NCBI RefSeq assembly: GCF_047238305.1 | Contig: NZ_JBDFMO010000001.1 | Location: forward strand, 372,001-436,000 | Direction of reading: 5' to 3' | DNA length: 64,000 bases | DNA from: Ferdinandcohnia sp047238305 | GTDB taxonomy: Bacteria; Bacillota; Bacilli; Bacillales; Bacillaceae_L | Shown here: one piece after another, positions 17,592 through 25,188 of the stretch | Layout: the number at the start of each line of letters is the position of its first letter | How positions within the stretch are numbered: the first letter of the stretch is position 1 | The notes under the pieces: model-generated | The model's database searches: none | The model's input: the letters and a program-made list of their open reading frames with translations, nothing else | What the model was told of the DNA's origin: nothing | Program-made: the position numbers and the translations under genes

Positions 17592-18071
17592 TTACTCCTT
17601 CCCAACAAAATTTTCTTTTTTAATGACATCTAAAAGACGCTTGCACCCATTGCTCACAAGCTCATACGTTTCATCAAAATCCCCCGTGAAATACGGGTCA
17701 GGTACATCTACAACCTTGCTGTCTTCTACAAAATCAAGAAGCCTTTTCATCTGACCCGTTTGAGCCGTACCAGTCATTTTTTTTAGATTCTTTAAATTGT
17801 CAGAGTCCATCGCAATAATATAATCAAACTGCTCAAGATCCTCATAGACTACCTTGCGCGCCTTAATTCCTTCAAACGACACATTATATTTAGTTAAAAT
17901 GGTTTGCGTGCCTTTATGCGGCGGATTTCCGATGTGCCAGTCACCAGTACCCGCTGAATCTACCTGAATGTCATTGGTGAGCCCTTCCTTTTCAACCATA
18001 TCTCGAAAAATGGCCTCCGCCATCGGTGATCTGCAAATATTCCCTAAACACACAAATAAAACTTTAATCAT
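17592..18071 (-). CDS. yfkJ: Low-molecular-weight protein tyrosine phosphatase
   Basis: A cytoplasmic phosphatase of 159 residues. The P-loop C8-LGNIC-R14-S15 near the N-terminus and the general-acid Asp in VPDPYFTG (about 125) are both present, so it should be active. The ATG at 18071 (MIKVLFVCLGN) is chosen because AAGGAG is 9 bases upstream; the upstream in-frame ATG at 18089 overlaps that site. It heads the yfkJ, YtxH-like, yfkH operon. B. subtilis YfkJ is a characterised phosphatase tied to stress resistance. Confidence 0.92.
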   Translation of the reverse strand: MIKVLFVCLGNICRSPMAEAIFRDMVEKEGLTNDIQVDSAGTGDWHIGNPPHKGTQTILTKYNVSFEGIKARKVVYEDLEQFDYIIAMDSDNLKNLKKMTGTAQTGQMKRLLDFVEDSKVVDVPDPYFTGDFDETYELVSNGCKRLLDVIKKENFVGKE

Positions 18072-18175
18072 TATGTAATTCTCCTTCATGATCTTTTTTT
18101 CCGTATGCTACCATATTAAATGATAGCAGAAACGTGTTACAATAAGAATACATTGAAAATTGAAAGGATGAAAAC

Positions 18176-18403
18176 ATGGATCTCTCACAAAAGTCGGTCG
18201 AAAATGTAGAGTTTATGATTGAAAAAATCAAAGAAAAGCTGAAAGTCCTTAACCTTGGTGCCATTAAGCCTTCCCATTTTGATGAAGAAATGTACGAGGA
18301 ATTAAAAGACATCTACGACCTCACCATGAGAAAGAACTCATTTAGCCCGAATGAAATGCAAGCACTCGTTGAAGAACTCGGAAGCTTACGCAAAAATAAA
18401 TAA
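18176..18403 (+). CDS. yfkK: UPF0435 protein YfkK
   Basis: A helical protein of 75 residues with the conserved segments VEFMIEKIKEKLKVLN, HFDEEMYEELKDIYDL and SPNEMQALVEELGSLR that characterise UPF0435. Divergent from yfkJ, exactly as in B. subtilis. AAAGGA lies 7 bases before the ATG. The function is unknown. Confidence 0.9.
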   Translation: MDLSQKSVENVEFMIEKIKEKLKVLNLGAIKPSHFDEEMYEELKDIYDLTMRKNSFSPNEMQALVEELGSLRKNK

Positions 18404-18420
18404 TACATAGGAAAAAAAGT

Positions 18421-18596
18421 ACAAGCGCCTTGAAAGTGGAACTTCGACTAACTACTGCCACGTCCTGTGGCAAACGTCGAAGTCAGCACTTCCTGTGCAA
18501 GTCCAACAAGCATAAGAAAAGCCGGCGAGAAGGATGCAGTTTATCCTTCTTGACGGATTGGCTTATGACCTCGAGGGGCTAGGCGCTGGAACTAGA
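18421..18596 (+). ncRNA. Bacillaceae dispersed structured element
   Basis: An elaborate nested-hairpin sequence. AGCGCCT (18424) pairs with AGGCGCT (18581). Inside are ACTTCGAC with GTCGAAGT (18441/18476), TGCCAC with GTGGCA (18456/18467), GCAC with GTGC (18486/18495), CATAAG with CTTATG (18511/18562) and AGAAGGAT with ATCCTTCT (18528/18543). The ends (AAGCGCCTTG and CTTATGACCTCGAGG..CTAGGCGCTGGA) are familiar from many intergenic regions of Bacillaceae. Whether it acts as RNA or only as a mobile repeat is unknown. Confidence 0.6.
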
Positions 18597-18601
18597 CTAA
18601 A

Positions 18602-18628
18602 ATGGCGGCCATGACGGTCGCTTTTTTG
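18602..18628 (+). terminator. Terminator-like hairpin
   Basis: GCGGCC, loop ATGAC, GGTCGC, then TTTTTT, immediately following the structured element, so a plus-strand transcript of the element would end here. Confidence 0.65.
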
Positions 18629-18648
18629 TTTGGGATGGTTTTACAGGG

Positions 18649-18866
18649 ATGTAAATATTCGTGGGAAACTGCATATATTCGCTGATTGACCCAAATATTG
18701 GCGGGAAGATGAATATTTTAGTGAAATGACGCATATCTTCGCGCCAAGAAGCATAAATTTGCCCGTTGACGCAAATTGCCACAGGACGACGCAAATATCT
18801 GCAGGACGCATATTTCTGGACCGGGACGCAAATATCTGCTGCAAGACGCATATTCCGTGAAATGAC
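18649..18866. repeat. 20-bp degenerate tandem array (about 11 units)
   Basis: The core GCAAATATCTGC / GCATATTTCT recurs at 18651, 18671, 18691, 18711, 18731, 18751, 18771, 18791, then 18807, 18827 and 18847: steps of 20 bp with a single 16-bp step. Units end in variants of GGGAC or AAGAC. Between yfkK and a small gene; no coding sequence is supported here. Confidence 0.85.
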
Positions 18867-18952
18867 GATTATCCCATACACACGCATCTCTAAATTTCTA
18901 AAGATTCGGTCAATAACCACTTCCCTCTGCATATACGTATACAAAGGGGCAC

Positions 18953-18990
18953 AGTAGGGACATGGGGACAGGTACATTGTCCCAGACTTC
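18953..18990 (+). repeat. REP-like element C (short)
   Basis: GTAGGGACATGGGGACAGGT followed by ACATTGTCCC, part of the dispersed GGGACAGGT family. Confidence 0.6.
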
Positions 18991-19034
18991 ATCGCTCTAT
19001 CTTCTTCAGCCCCAATCTAAAGGGGGGAATACAC

Positions 19035-19178
19035 ATGTTAGGACTATGGCTAACACTTATTGGGATAGCTTCGTTGTATTTTATCTCCGCTGGATTCTGG
19101 TTTTACTTTGTTGCATCATCAATGGATCACGACGATACCACTAGAATAGACCCACTCCCAAAAGATCAAGACTTTTAA
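19035..19178 (+). CDS. 47-residue single-pass membrane protein
   Basis: ATG 19035 stands 7 bases after AAGGGGGG. The first 28 residues are one hydrophobic segment (WLTLIGIASLYFISAGFWF and onward), followed by a short acidic cytoplasmic or external tail (DHDDTTRIDPLPKDQDF). I do not recognise the family. The strong ribosome site and typical membrane-peptide composition support a real gene. Terminator-like hairpins follow directly. Confidence 0.6.
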   Translation: MLGLWLTLIGIASLYFISAGFWFYFVASSMDHDDTTRIDPLPKDQDF

Positions 19179-19238
19179 AAAAGCCACACCCGATTGCAGG
19201 CATGGCTCTAAAAGTGTAGGCAAAACGTCTACACTTTT
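19178..19238. terminator. Two adjacent terminators between small gene and treA
   Basis: AAAAGTGTAG and CTACACTTTT (19210-19238) form a 10-bp stem that includes the treA stop codon and works in both directions. A second stem, AGCCATGCC..GGGTGTGGCT on the minus strand (19182-19207), is followed by TTTTTT and backs it up for treA. Confidence 0.85.
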
Positions 19239-20925
19239 ATTTTGCAGTTAAATGATAGACCACGGATTCGTATGGACGTAAGCTGATCCCCTTTGAAATA
19301 TCAGTTTGGTAGTCTCCATAGTTAGAAATGAGAAGATCCGTTGTGTAGTTTTCCAACTCAATCTTTTCAGGAATCTCGAATCTTGCTTCCTTCCCGTAAA
19401 AATTATTTACAACAAGGAGTTTCTCATTTTCACCGTTTCTTACATATGCAAAGATTTGAGGGTCTTCTTCAAGTAATAGCTCATAATCCCCGTATGTGAT
19501 AATATCGTATTCTTTACGGAGCTTAATCAATTTTTGATAATGATAAAAGACCGAATTTTTGTCCTCTAACGCATTTTCCACGTTAATGGTTTTATAGTTG
19601 GCAGCGACATTAATCCAAGGTGTGCCACTTGTAAAGCCAGCATGCTCAGATGTATCCCATTGTACAGGTGTACGTGAATTATCACGTGATTTATGTTTCA
19701 AAATCTCAATGATTTGTTCGTTGCTCATGCCCTGTTCTTTTTTAATATTGTACATATTGAGGGACTCGACATCGCGATATTCCGAAATATCGTCGAATTT
19801 CGGATTGGTCATTCCGATTTCTTCCCCCTGATAAATATAAGGAGTCCCTTGCATCATATGAATCGTTGTCGCAAGCATTTTTGCTGATTCTGTTAAATAC
19901 TTGCCATCATCTCCATATCTCGAAACGATGCGCGGTTGGTCATGGTTGCACCAAAATAGTGCATTCCAGCCCCCACCCTTATGCATTTCCTCCTGCCAAG
20001 TGGAAAGGATTCTTTTTAACGCTTGGAAATCAAAATCCGCAACCGTCCATTTATCCCCATTTGGGTAATCGACTTTTAAATGGTGAAAATTAAAGGTCAT
20101 ACTTAGCTCTTGGCGTTCAGGATTCGAATAATTGATACAATCGTCAATTGTTGTTGAAGACATTTCACCAACCGTCATACTATCGTATTTCGAAAAAACC
20201 TGCTTATTCATTTCATGCATGAATTCATGGACGCGCGGGCCGTCAGTATAAAACTTTCGACCATCTCCAGGAGCCACTGAGCCATTATCATCTGGGAAGC
20301 GTTGGTCTTTTGAAATTAAATTGATAACATCTAGACGGAAGCCATCCACCCCTTTTTCAAACCAAAACGTCATCATATCATAGACTTTTTGACGAACTTC
20401 TTCGTTTTCCCAATTCAGATCGGCTTGTGTCACATCAAAAAGATGAAGGTAGTATTGGCCTGTTTTTTCGTCATACTCCCATGCATTTCCTCCAAACTTT
20501 GATTCCCAATTGTTTGGCGATTGCCCGTCCTTTGGGTCCTTCCAAATATAAAAATCTCGATATGGATTATCCTTTGATTCACGAGATTTCTTAAACCATT
20601 CGTTTTCAGTTGACGTATGGTTGACCACGATGTCCATAATAAGTTTAATGCCGCGAGAATGAGCTTCTTCAAGCAAGCGGTCAAAATCCTCCATCGTGCC
20701 ATATTCTTCTTGAATCGCAAAATAGTCACTAATATCATACCCGTTATCACGTTGCGGGGATTTGTAAATTGGCGTTAACCAAATAACATCAATACCTAAT
20801 GCTTTCAAATAGTCGAGTTTTTCGATGATCCCTTGTAGGTCACCCACACCATTTCCAGTTGTGTCATTAAAACTCTTTGGGTAAATTTGATAAACGACAG
20901 ACTTCTTCCACCAAGGCTGTTTCAA
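19237..20925 (-). CDS. treA: Trehalose-6-phosphate hydrolase (GH13)
   Basis: Hydrolyses cytoplasmic trehalose-6-phosphate to glucose and glucose-6-phosphate. The 562-residue GH13 enzyme matches B. subtilis TreA along its length as I recall it (PWWKKSVVYQIYPKSFNDTT at the start, RPYESVVYHLT at the end). Catalytic residues appear intact: Asp in GFRLDVINLI, Glu in TVGEMSS and Asp in WCNHDQPR. It starts at TTG 20925 with GGTGGTG upstream. A TreR-type operator lies inside its promoter, yet neither the treP transporter nor treR flanks it as they do in B. subtilis, so those genes must be elsewhere or absent. Confidence 0.92.
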   Translation of the reverse strand: MKQPWWKKSVVYQIYPKSFNDTTGNGVGDLQGIIEKLDYLKALGIDVIWLTPIYKSPQRDNGYDISDYFAIQEEYGTMEDFDRLLEEAHSRGIKLIMDIVVNHTSTENEWFKKSRESKDNPYRDFYIWKDPKDGQSPNNWESKFGGNAWEYDEKTGQYYLHLFDVTQADLNWENEEVRQKVYDMMTFWFEKGVDGFRLDVINLISKDQRFPDDNGSVAPGDGRKFYTDGPRVHEFMHEMNKQVFSKYDSMTVGEMSSTTIDDCINYSNPERQELSMTFNFHHLKVDYPNGDKWTVADFDFQALKRILSTWQEEMHKGGGWNALFWCNHDQPRIVSRYGDDGKYLTESAKMLATTIHMMQGTPYIYQGEEIGMTNPKFDDISEYRDVESLNMYNIKKEQGMSNEQIIEILKHKSRDNSRTPVQWDTSEHAGFTSGTPWINVAANYKTINVENALEDKNSVFYHYQKLIKLRKEYDIITYGDYELLLEEDPQIFAYVRNGENEKLLVVNNFYGKEARFEIPEKIELENYTTDLLISNYGDYQTDISKGISLRPYESVVYHLTAK

Positions 20926-20995
20926 CTGCTACACCACCATAAATAGTAATTATTCTTGTATTATTTCATAAATAAAAAATCTTATTTATAGTTGT

Positions 20996-21024
20996 AGTTT
21001 AACTTGTATATACAAGTTGGTCAA
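20996..21024 (-). promoter_or_regulatory. treA promoter with TreR-type operator
   Basis: Minus strand: -35 TTGACC (21024-21019), 17-base spacer, -10 TAAACT (21001-20996). The spacer is almost exactly the palindrome ACTTGTATATACAAGT (21002-21017), containing TTGTATATACAA, the operator type I associate with B. subtilis TreR. A repressor here would block polymerase directly. Confidence 0.82.
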
Positions 21025-21080
21025 ATTTAATACAATAGAGCTGGCACCTTGGTATTGAGAAGCTGTGGTTCCTCGTTTAC

Positions 21081-21130
21081 TGCCACTATTCTAAAAATAC
21101 TGCCATTATCTAAAATTTACTGCCACTAAC
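21081..21130. repeat. Short 20-bp tandem repeat (3 units)
   Basis: TGCCACTATT, TGCCATTATC and TGCCACTAAC start at 21081, 21101 and 21121, exactly 20 bp apart, each preceded by TAC. The set ends at the stop of the DUF488 gene. Confidence 0.65.
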
Positions 21131-21136
21131 CTATTT

Positions 21137-21514
21137 TCAAATTTTTTGTTCCACTTCACGAGCCAACACTTCCTTAAGGACAACCGCCTGGTTATGCACT
21201 TCATCCTTTGCACCAAAAAGAAGAGTCACTTTTTCTTCCCCGATCATGCGTAGTAATTCTTGAATTGCCGCTTTTTTCTCGTCGTCTTCCTGTAATTCTT
21301 TTATGTATTGCTCTTTAAACTCTTCAAATCGTTCAGGTTTATGGTTAAATTCCTTGCGAAGCTCCGTGCTTGGGGCAATTTCCTTCATCCACATATCAAG
21401 CTGTGCTTTGTCCTTTGAAATCCCTCGTGGTCAGATGCGGTCTACCAATATCCGTTTTCCGTCCTTCTCGCTAGCAGGCTCATAAATTCGTTTTAATACT
21501 ATATTTTCTTTCAT
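21137..21514 (-). pseudogene. DUF488 protein, interrupted by TGA at codon 28
   Basis: The frame starts at ATG 21514 behind GGAGGG and would encode 125 residues. Codon 28 (21433-21431) is TGA where DUF488 proteins carry the Trp of the DR-x-WPRG signature: the sequence reads RILVDRI-stop-PRGISKDK. Downstream the frame is intact (WMKEIAPSTELRKEFNHKPE to the end at 21137). TGG to TGA is a single change. Either the gene is dead, the base is an error, or the stop is read through. An internal restart at ATG 21394 would give 85 residues lacking the signature. Confidence 0.8.
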
Positions 21515-21530
21515 TACTTCTTTCCCTCCA

Positions 21531-21562
21531 AAAAAAAGGGCAAAACGCAATGTTTTGGCCCC
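21531..21562 (-). terminator. Rho-independent terminator
   Basis: Minus strand: GGGGCCAAAAC, loop, GTTTTGCCC, TTTTTTTT after the DUF1992 gene. Confidence 0.85.
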
Positions 21563-21569
21563 TTCTACT

Positions 21570-21974
21570 TTATTTGAATTTGTTATGCAATTTCATTTGA
21601 TAGTCTTTGAAAACAGCTGAATGCGAAGTCTTTCTATTTTTTAAGATTTGGTTTAAGCGAAATTGTTTTTCATTTAATTTTTTCTGATAGATAACTCGCT
21701 GCTCCTCATCTTCACAATTATCAAGTAAATTCTCTATGGTGAGTAGCTCTTTTTTAATTTCCGTCTCCTCATTAATGAAACCGGAATTTTTCATGACGCG
21801 ATAGGCCATGCGAAGTTCCTCTGGAATCGCGGAATCATCATCAAGCTTAAGCGGCTTGCCGTAACCAGGAAGGTTGTCAAATTCTCCATCCTTATAGGCC
21901 TTGCGAATTTTATCCTCTGAAATAATATTTGAAAAATCGATTGTCTTCGCCCTCCTTTTTTTGGAGTGATTCAT
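21570..21974 (-). CDS. DnaJC28-type DUF1992 protein
   Basis: A helical protein of up to 134 residues with the DUF1992 core (DFSNIISEDKIRKAYKDGEFDN split over about 13-34, then LPGYGKPLKLDDD), similar to the conserved domain of DnaJ homologue C28. The function is unknown. The annotated ATG at 21974 lacks a ribosome site. AAAGGAGGGCG instead sits 8 bases before an ATC codon (21941-21939) at the place where relatives begin MDFSN. Translation may therefore start at ATC, or an ancestral ATG has mutated. Confidence 0.8.
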   Translation of the reverse strand: MNHSKKRRAKTIDFSNIISEDKIRKAYKDGEFDNLPGYGKPLKLDDDSAIPEELRMAYRVMKNSGFINEETEIKKELLTIENLLDNCEDEEQRVIYQKKLNEKQFRLNQILKNRKTSHSAVFKDYQMKLHNKFK

Positions 21975-22217
21975 CTATTACTATTTTACGTGTATTTTGA
22001 ACAAATTGCCATTCTTCACTTATATTTCTCCTATGTTTCATTTTTTACAATATGACAACAACCCCCAAAAATCGACACATTTTCATGAATCCTTATAAGG
22101 TGAAGTGGGTTAATATGACTACTCACCAATTTTAAAAAGAATAGCTTAAGTATTCCAGACGAATGTTTCATGGCTATTAGGATATAACCACCAAACTCTT
22201 TGAAGGATGGAGATAAT

Positions 22218-23225
22218 ATGTTTTCGAATATGGAAATAGGAATTGATTTAGGAACTGCAAATATTTTGGTATACACTAAAAATAAAGGCATCATCATTAA
22301 TGAGCCATCCGTTGTGGCTCTTGACACGGAAACTAACAATGTCATCGCTGTCGGTACAGATGCAAAAAGAATGATTGGAAAAACACCTGAAAAAATCGTG
22401 ACAATTCGCCCTTTACGAAAGGGTGTGATTGCAGACTTCAACGTGACTGCTGACATGCTTCGTCATATTATGAAGAAAGTTAGTCAAAAAATTGGGTACT
22501 CGATTCGTAAGCCGAATGTCGTCGTTTGTACACCTTCTGGGTCAACCTCAGTTGAACGACGTGCGATCCAGGACGCGATTAGACAATGTGGTGCTAAGCA
22601 GGTTTACTTAATCGAAGAGCCAGTAGCCGCAGCAGTTGGTTCAGATTTACCTGTTGATGAGCCAGTAGCCAACGTAGTTGTCGATATCGGCGGAGGTAAT
22701 ACAGAAGTCGCGATTATTTCCTTTGGCGGGGTCGTAACATGTAACTCCGTGCGAATTGGTGGTGACCAGTTTGATGATGATATCATTCAATATGTACGAA
22801 AAAAATACAATGTCTTGATTGGGGAACATACCGCTGAACAAATTAAATTTGAAATCGGCTATGCCCTTATTGATCATGAAGTAAAAACAATGGAAATCCG
22901 TGGTCGTGACCTTGTTACAGGTCTTCCTAAAACCATTTCATTACGCTCGACTGAAGTGCAAGAAACATTAAAAGAATCATTACTTCATATTTTAGAAGCA
23001 ATCCGCGCAACATTAGAGGATTGCCCACCAGAATTAAGTGGTGATATTGTCGACCGCGGAATCATTTTAACAGGCGGCAGTGCGTTATTAAATGGTCTAC
23101 AGGAGTGGCTTAGCCAGGAAATCTTTGTTCCTGTCCACCTTGCACCAAACCCGCTTGAATCTGTTGCCATCGGAACAGGACGTTCCCTAAGCATCATCCA
23201 CAAACTTCACAAAATCGCAAAATAA
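22218..23225 (+). CDS. mreBH: MreB-like cell shape protein MreBH
   Basis: Bacterial actin homologue of 335 residues that guides cell-wall synthesis along the sidewall. ATP-site motifs: [13 protein letters not shown] (phosphate 1), [16 protein letters not shown] (phosphate 2) and [14 protein letters not shown] (adenosine). It is closest in my memory to B. subtilis MreBH ([29 protein letters not shown]) rather than MreB or Mbl, and it lies alone and not in the mreBCD cluster. ATG 22218 is used with GGAG 7 bases upstream. CCCCC at 22062-22066 could be part of a SigI-type promoter, which drives mreBH in B. subtilis, but the -10 half is unconvincing. Confidence 0.9.
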   Translation: [335 protein letters not shown]

Positions 23226-23310
23226 GGACCAGAGGGACGGTTCTACTGGTCCCCTGCTGTACCTGTTTAAGTATAAAAAATATAGCCACAGGAACCGTCC
23301 CTGTGGCTTT
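23224..23310 (+). repeat. REP-like element D used as terminator
   Basis: AGGACCAGAGGGACGGTTCT followed by ACTGGTCCCC starts at the mreBH stop codon. A second hairpin, AGCCACAGG..CCTGTGGCT (23284-23308) with GAACCGTCC in its loop and TTTTTTG after it, is a clear terminator made from the same repeat family. Confidence 0.8.
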
Positions 23311-23319
23311 TTTGTTTTA

Positions 23320-24039
23320 TTAAGCTGTATGTTGTAATGCTTCTCGTTTTGCTGCGATTTTTTTGTTTTTGGCATAGCCAAGTCCTAGGACAAGGATGGT
23401 TAATACTGCAGCGATTAGGTATGTTACGGGTCCATGTTCAATGTGAAGGAAGTTGGTTAGCCCTTTGTCCTTCAATACCATTTCTCCTGCAGTCCAGGCA
23501 AGAATACCTGCTCCAATATAAGCAATCCAAGAAAATCTGTTCATGGCTTTAACAATGAATTTAGACCCAAAGATCATAATCGGAATACTGATAAGAACAC
23601 CAAGTGCAATCATGCCAATGTGTCCGTCTGCAGCACCTGCAACCGCAACAACATTATCCAGACTCATTACCGCATCTGCCATGATAATCGTACCAATCGC
23701 TGCCATAATACCAGTTGAAGACTTTACATGTGCGTCTCCCTCTTCTTCTACCAATACCTTGTAGGCGATGAATAGAAGTAGTACTCCACCGATCACATTC
23801 ACAAATGGAATTTTTAATAAGTATACAATGACGGCTGCAAATAAAATACGTAAAATAACAGCCCCTGCTGTTCCCCAAAAGATCGCTTTATTTTGCTGAT
23901 CTTTAGGAAGGTTTCTCGTTGCCATTGCAATTACAACAGCATTGTCTCCAGATAAAATAATATCAATTGCAATGATTTTCAATAAAGCGATTGTCGCTCC
24001 AGAAGAGATAGCTAGTCCAAGAATCGTTAGCATATCCAT
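23320..24039 (-). CDS. TerC family metal exporter (YjbE-like)
   Basis: An integral membrane protein of 239 residues with seven or more helices. The two TerC signature sites are present: IDIILSGDNAVVIAMAT (about 22-38) and ADAVMSLDNVVAVAG (about 118-132), each with the Asp that lines a metal site. TerC proteins of B. subtilis (MeeF, MeeY) help load Mn2+ into exported proteins; YjbE is a third paralogue. ATG 24039 is preceded by GAGGGGG at 9 bases. No yybP-ykoY manganese riboswitch was recognised upstream. Confidence 0.85.
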   Translation of the reverse strand: MDMLTILGLAISSGATIALLKIIAIDIILSGDNAVVIAMATRNLPKDQQNKAIFWGTAGAVILRILFAAVIVYLLKIPFVNVIGGVLLLFIAYKVLVEEEGDAHVKSSTGIMAAIGTIIMADAVMSLDNVVAVAGAADGHIGMIALGVLISIPIMIFGSKFIVKAMNRFSWIAYIGAGILAWTAGEMVLKDKGLTNFLHIEHGPVTYLIAAVLTILVLGLGYAKNKKIAAKREALQHTA

Positions 24040-24216
24040 AGGGAAATTCCCCCTCAATTAATATAGTAAAATAGTTCAATTTTCACTCCATAATCTAGCA
24101 TACTCCTATTTTTTGTTACATTCAATAATTGAGCTATGAATCTTGCTTACAAAACCGCCACAATTATCCAACATGTTATTTTTAAAAATTGCGCATACTA
24201 TTCCAATATAATCATC

Positions 24217-24267
24217 TTGACATAACACCATTTGGTTTCGTATAATCAAAATACGAAACCAAATGGT
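24217..24267 (+). promoter_or_regulatory. Promoter with 17-bp-arm operator
   Basis: -35 TTGACA (24217-24222), 18-base spacer, -10 TATAAT (24241-24246). ACCATTTGGTTTCGTAT (24227-24243) and its perfect complement (24251-24267) flank a 7-base centre, so the dyad covers the spacer, -10 and start site. It most likely binds the ArsR-type regulator encoded by the second gene of the operon. Confidence 0.85.
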
Positions 24268-24297
24268 TTTATTTTAATTTTAAAAGGAGAATGATTT

Positions 24298-24714
24298 ATG
24301 GCATCTGTACCTGATATAAAACAAACCGTATTAATTGAAGCACCTATTCAAAAAGTTTGGGATCTTGTGTCGTCTGGCGAGGCAATCGGAACGTGGTTTA
24401 TGCCAAATAATTTGGTTGCGGAGGAAGGACACGAGTTTCATATCCAATCTCCATTCGGACCTTCTCCTTGCAAGGTGTTAGAAGTCGACCCACCACATCG
24501 CCTTACATTTTCATGGGATACTGAAGGCTGGTTTGTACAGTTCCTATTAAAAGAAATTGATGGCAAAACAGAATTCACCCTCATCCATGGTGGCTGGAAG
24601 GATTCTGAAGAAAATATTGAAAAAGCACAAAGGTCAGCAGCTGAAGTTCGTGAAACAATGAATGGCGGTTGGGCAGGTATCGTACAAAAGCTGCGTAAGG
24701 TGGCGACAAATTAG
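24298..24714 (+). CDS. AHSA1/SRPBCC domain protein
   Basis: A START-like ligand-cavity protein of 138 residues. VLIEAPIQKVWDLVSSGEAIGTWF at the N-terminus (about 11-34) and the C-terminal amphipathic helix (MNGGWAGIVQKLRKV) are typical of the AHSA1 subgroup. AAAGGAG lies about 8 bases upstream. It is the first gene of an operon with an ArsR regulator, overlapping it by one base. Such pairs are common, and the ligand is unknown. Confidence 0.85.
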   Translation: MASVPDIKQTVLIEAPIQKVWDLVSSGEAIGTWFMPNNLVAEEGHEFHIQSPFGPSPCKVLEVDPPHRLTFSWDTEGWFVQFLLKEIDGKTEFTLIHGGWKDSEENIEKAQRSAAEVRETMNGGWAGIVQKLRKVATN

Positions 24715-25082
24715 TGGCTGAATCAGCTCAAAAATATGATGTTTTCCAAGCAATAGCTGACCCCACACGAAGAGAGGTACTTCGTCTCCTTTCTAAAAAA
24801 GAATTGCCTATTTCGGAAATCACCAGTCATTTTTCAATGAGCCGAACGGCTGTAGCAAAGCATCTCCACATTCTTTCTGAGGCCAATTTAGTGAGTGGTC
24901 AGAAAGTCGGAAGAGAGAAACGCTATCGCCTTCAGCCTGAATCTTTTTCAGAGCTACACGAATGGCTTTCCTATTTCGACCAATTCTGGAACAACAAGCT
25001 ATCAATGTTGAAGCATATCGCTGAGAATGGTTCAGACGGTGGGTTAAAAGTGGTGAAGTCGTTAGAATCAGAGGACGAGTAA
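24714..25082 (+). CDS. ArsR-family transcriptional regulator
   Basis: A winged-helix regulator of 122 residues. VFQAIADPTRREVLRLLSKK (about 10-29) and the recognition helix SMSRTAVAKHLHILSEANLV are diagnostic. No metal-binding cysteines are present, so it belongs to the non-metal ArsR subgroup paired with AHSA1 proteins. It starts at GTG 24714, sharing a base with the TAG of the AHSA1 gene, with AAGGTGG upstream inside that gene. It probably represses its own operon through the 34-bp dyad. Confidence 0.87.
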   Translation: MAESAQKYDVFQAIADPTRREVLRLLSKKELPISEITSHFSMSRTAVAKHLHILSEANLVSGQKVGREKRYRLQPESFSELHEWLSYFDQFWNNKLSMLKHIAENGSDGGLKVVKSLESEDE

Positions 25083-25188
25083 GTTGAGTGAAGGGGTTTT
25101 GTGCGGGGTTTGGGACTTCCCTACTCCGGTGAAGAAATTTTCATGCAGGATGTGGTTGCGTTTCGGTAGGGTTGGGGTCTAATAGCGT

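Noticed and set aside
22031..22456. 141-codon minus-strand frame
   Set aside because: It lies opposite the start of mreBH, a well-supported gene, and has no conserved motif.
24040..24216. yybP-ykoY manganese riboswitch before the TerC gene
   Set aside because: No conserved loop motifs or terminator of that riboswitch could be seen.
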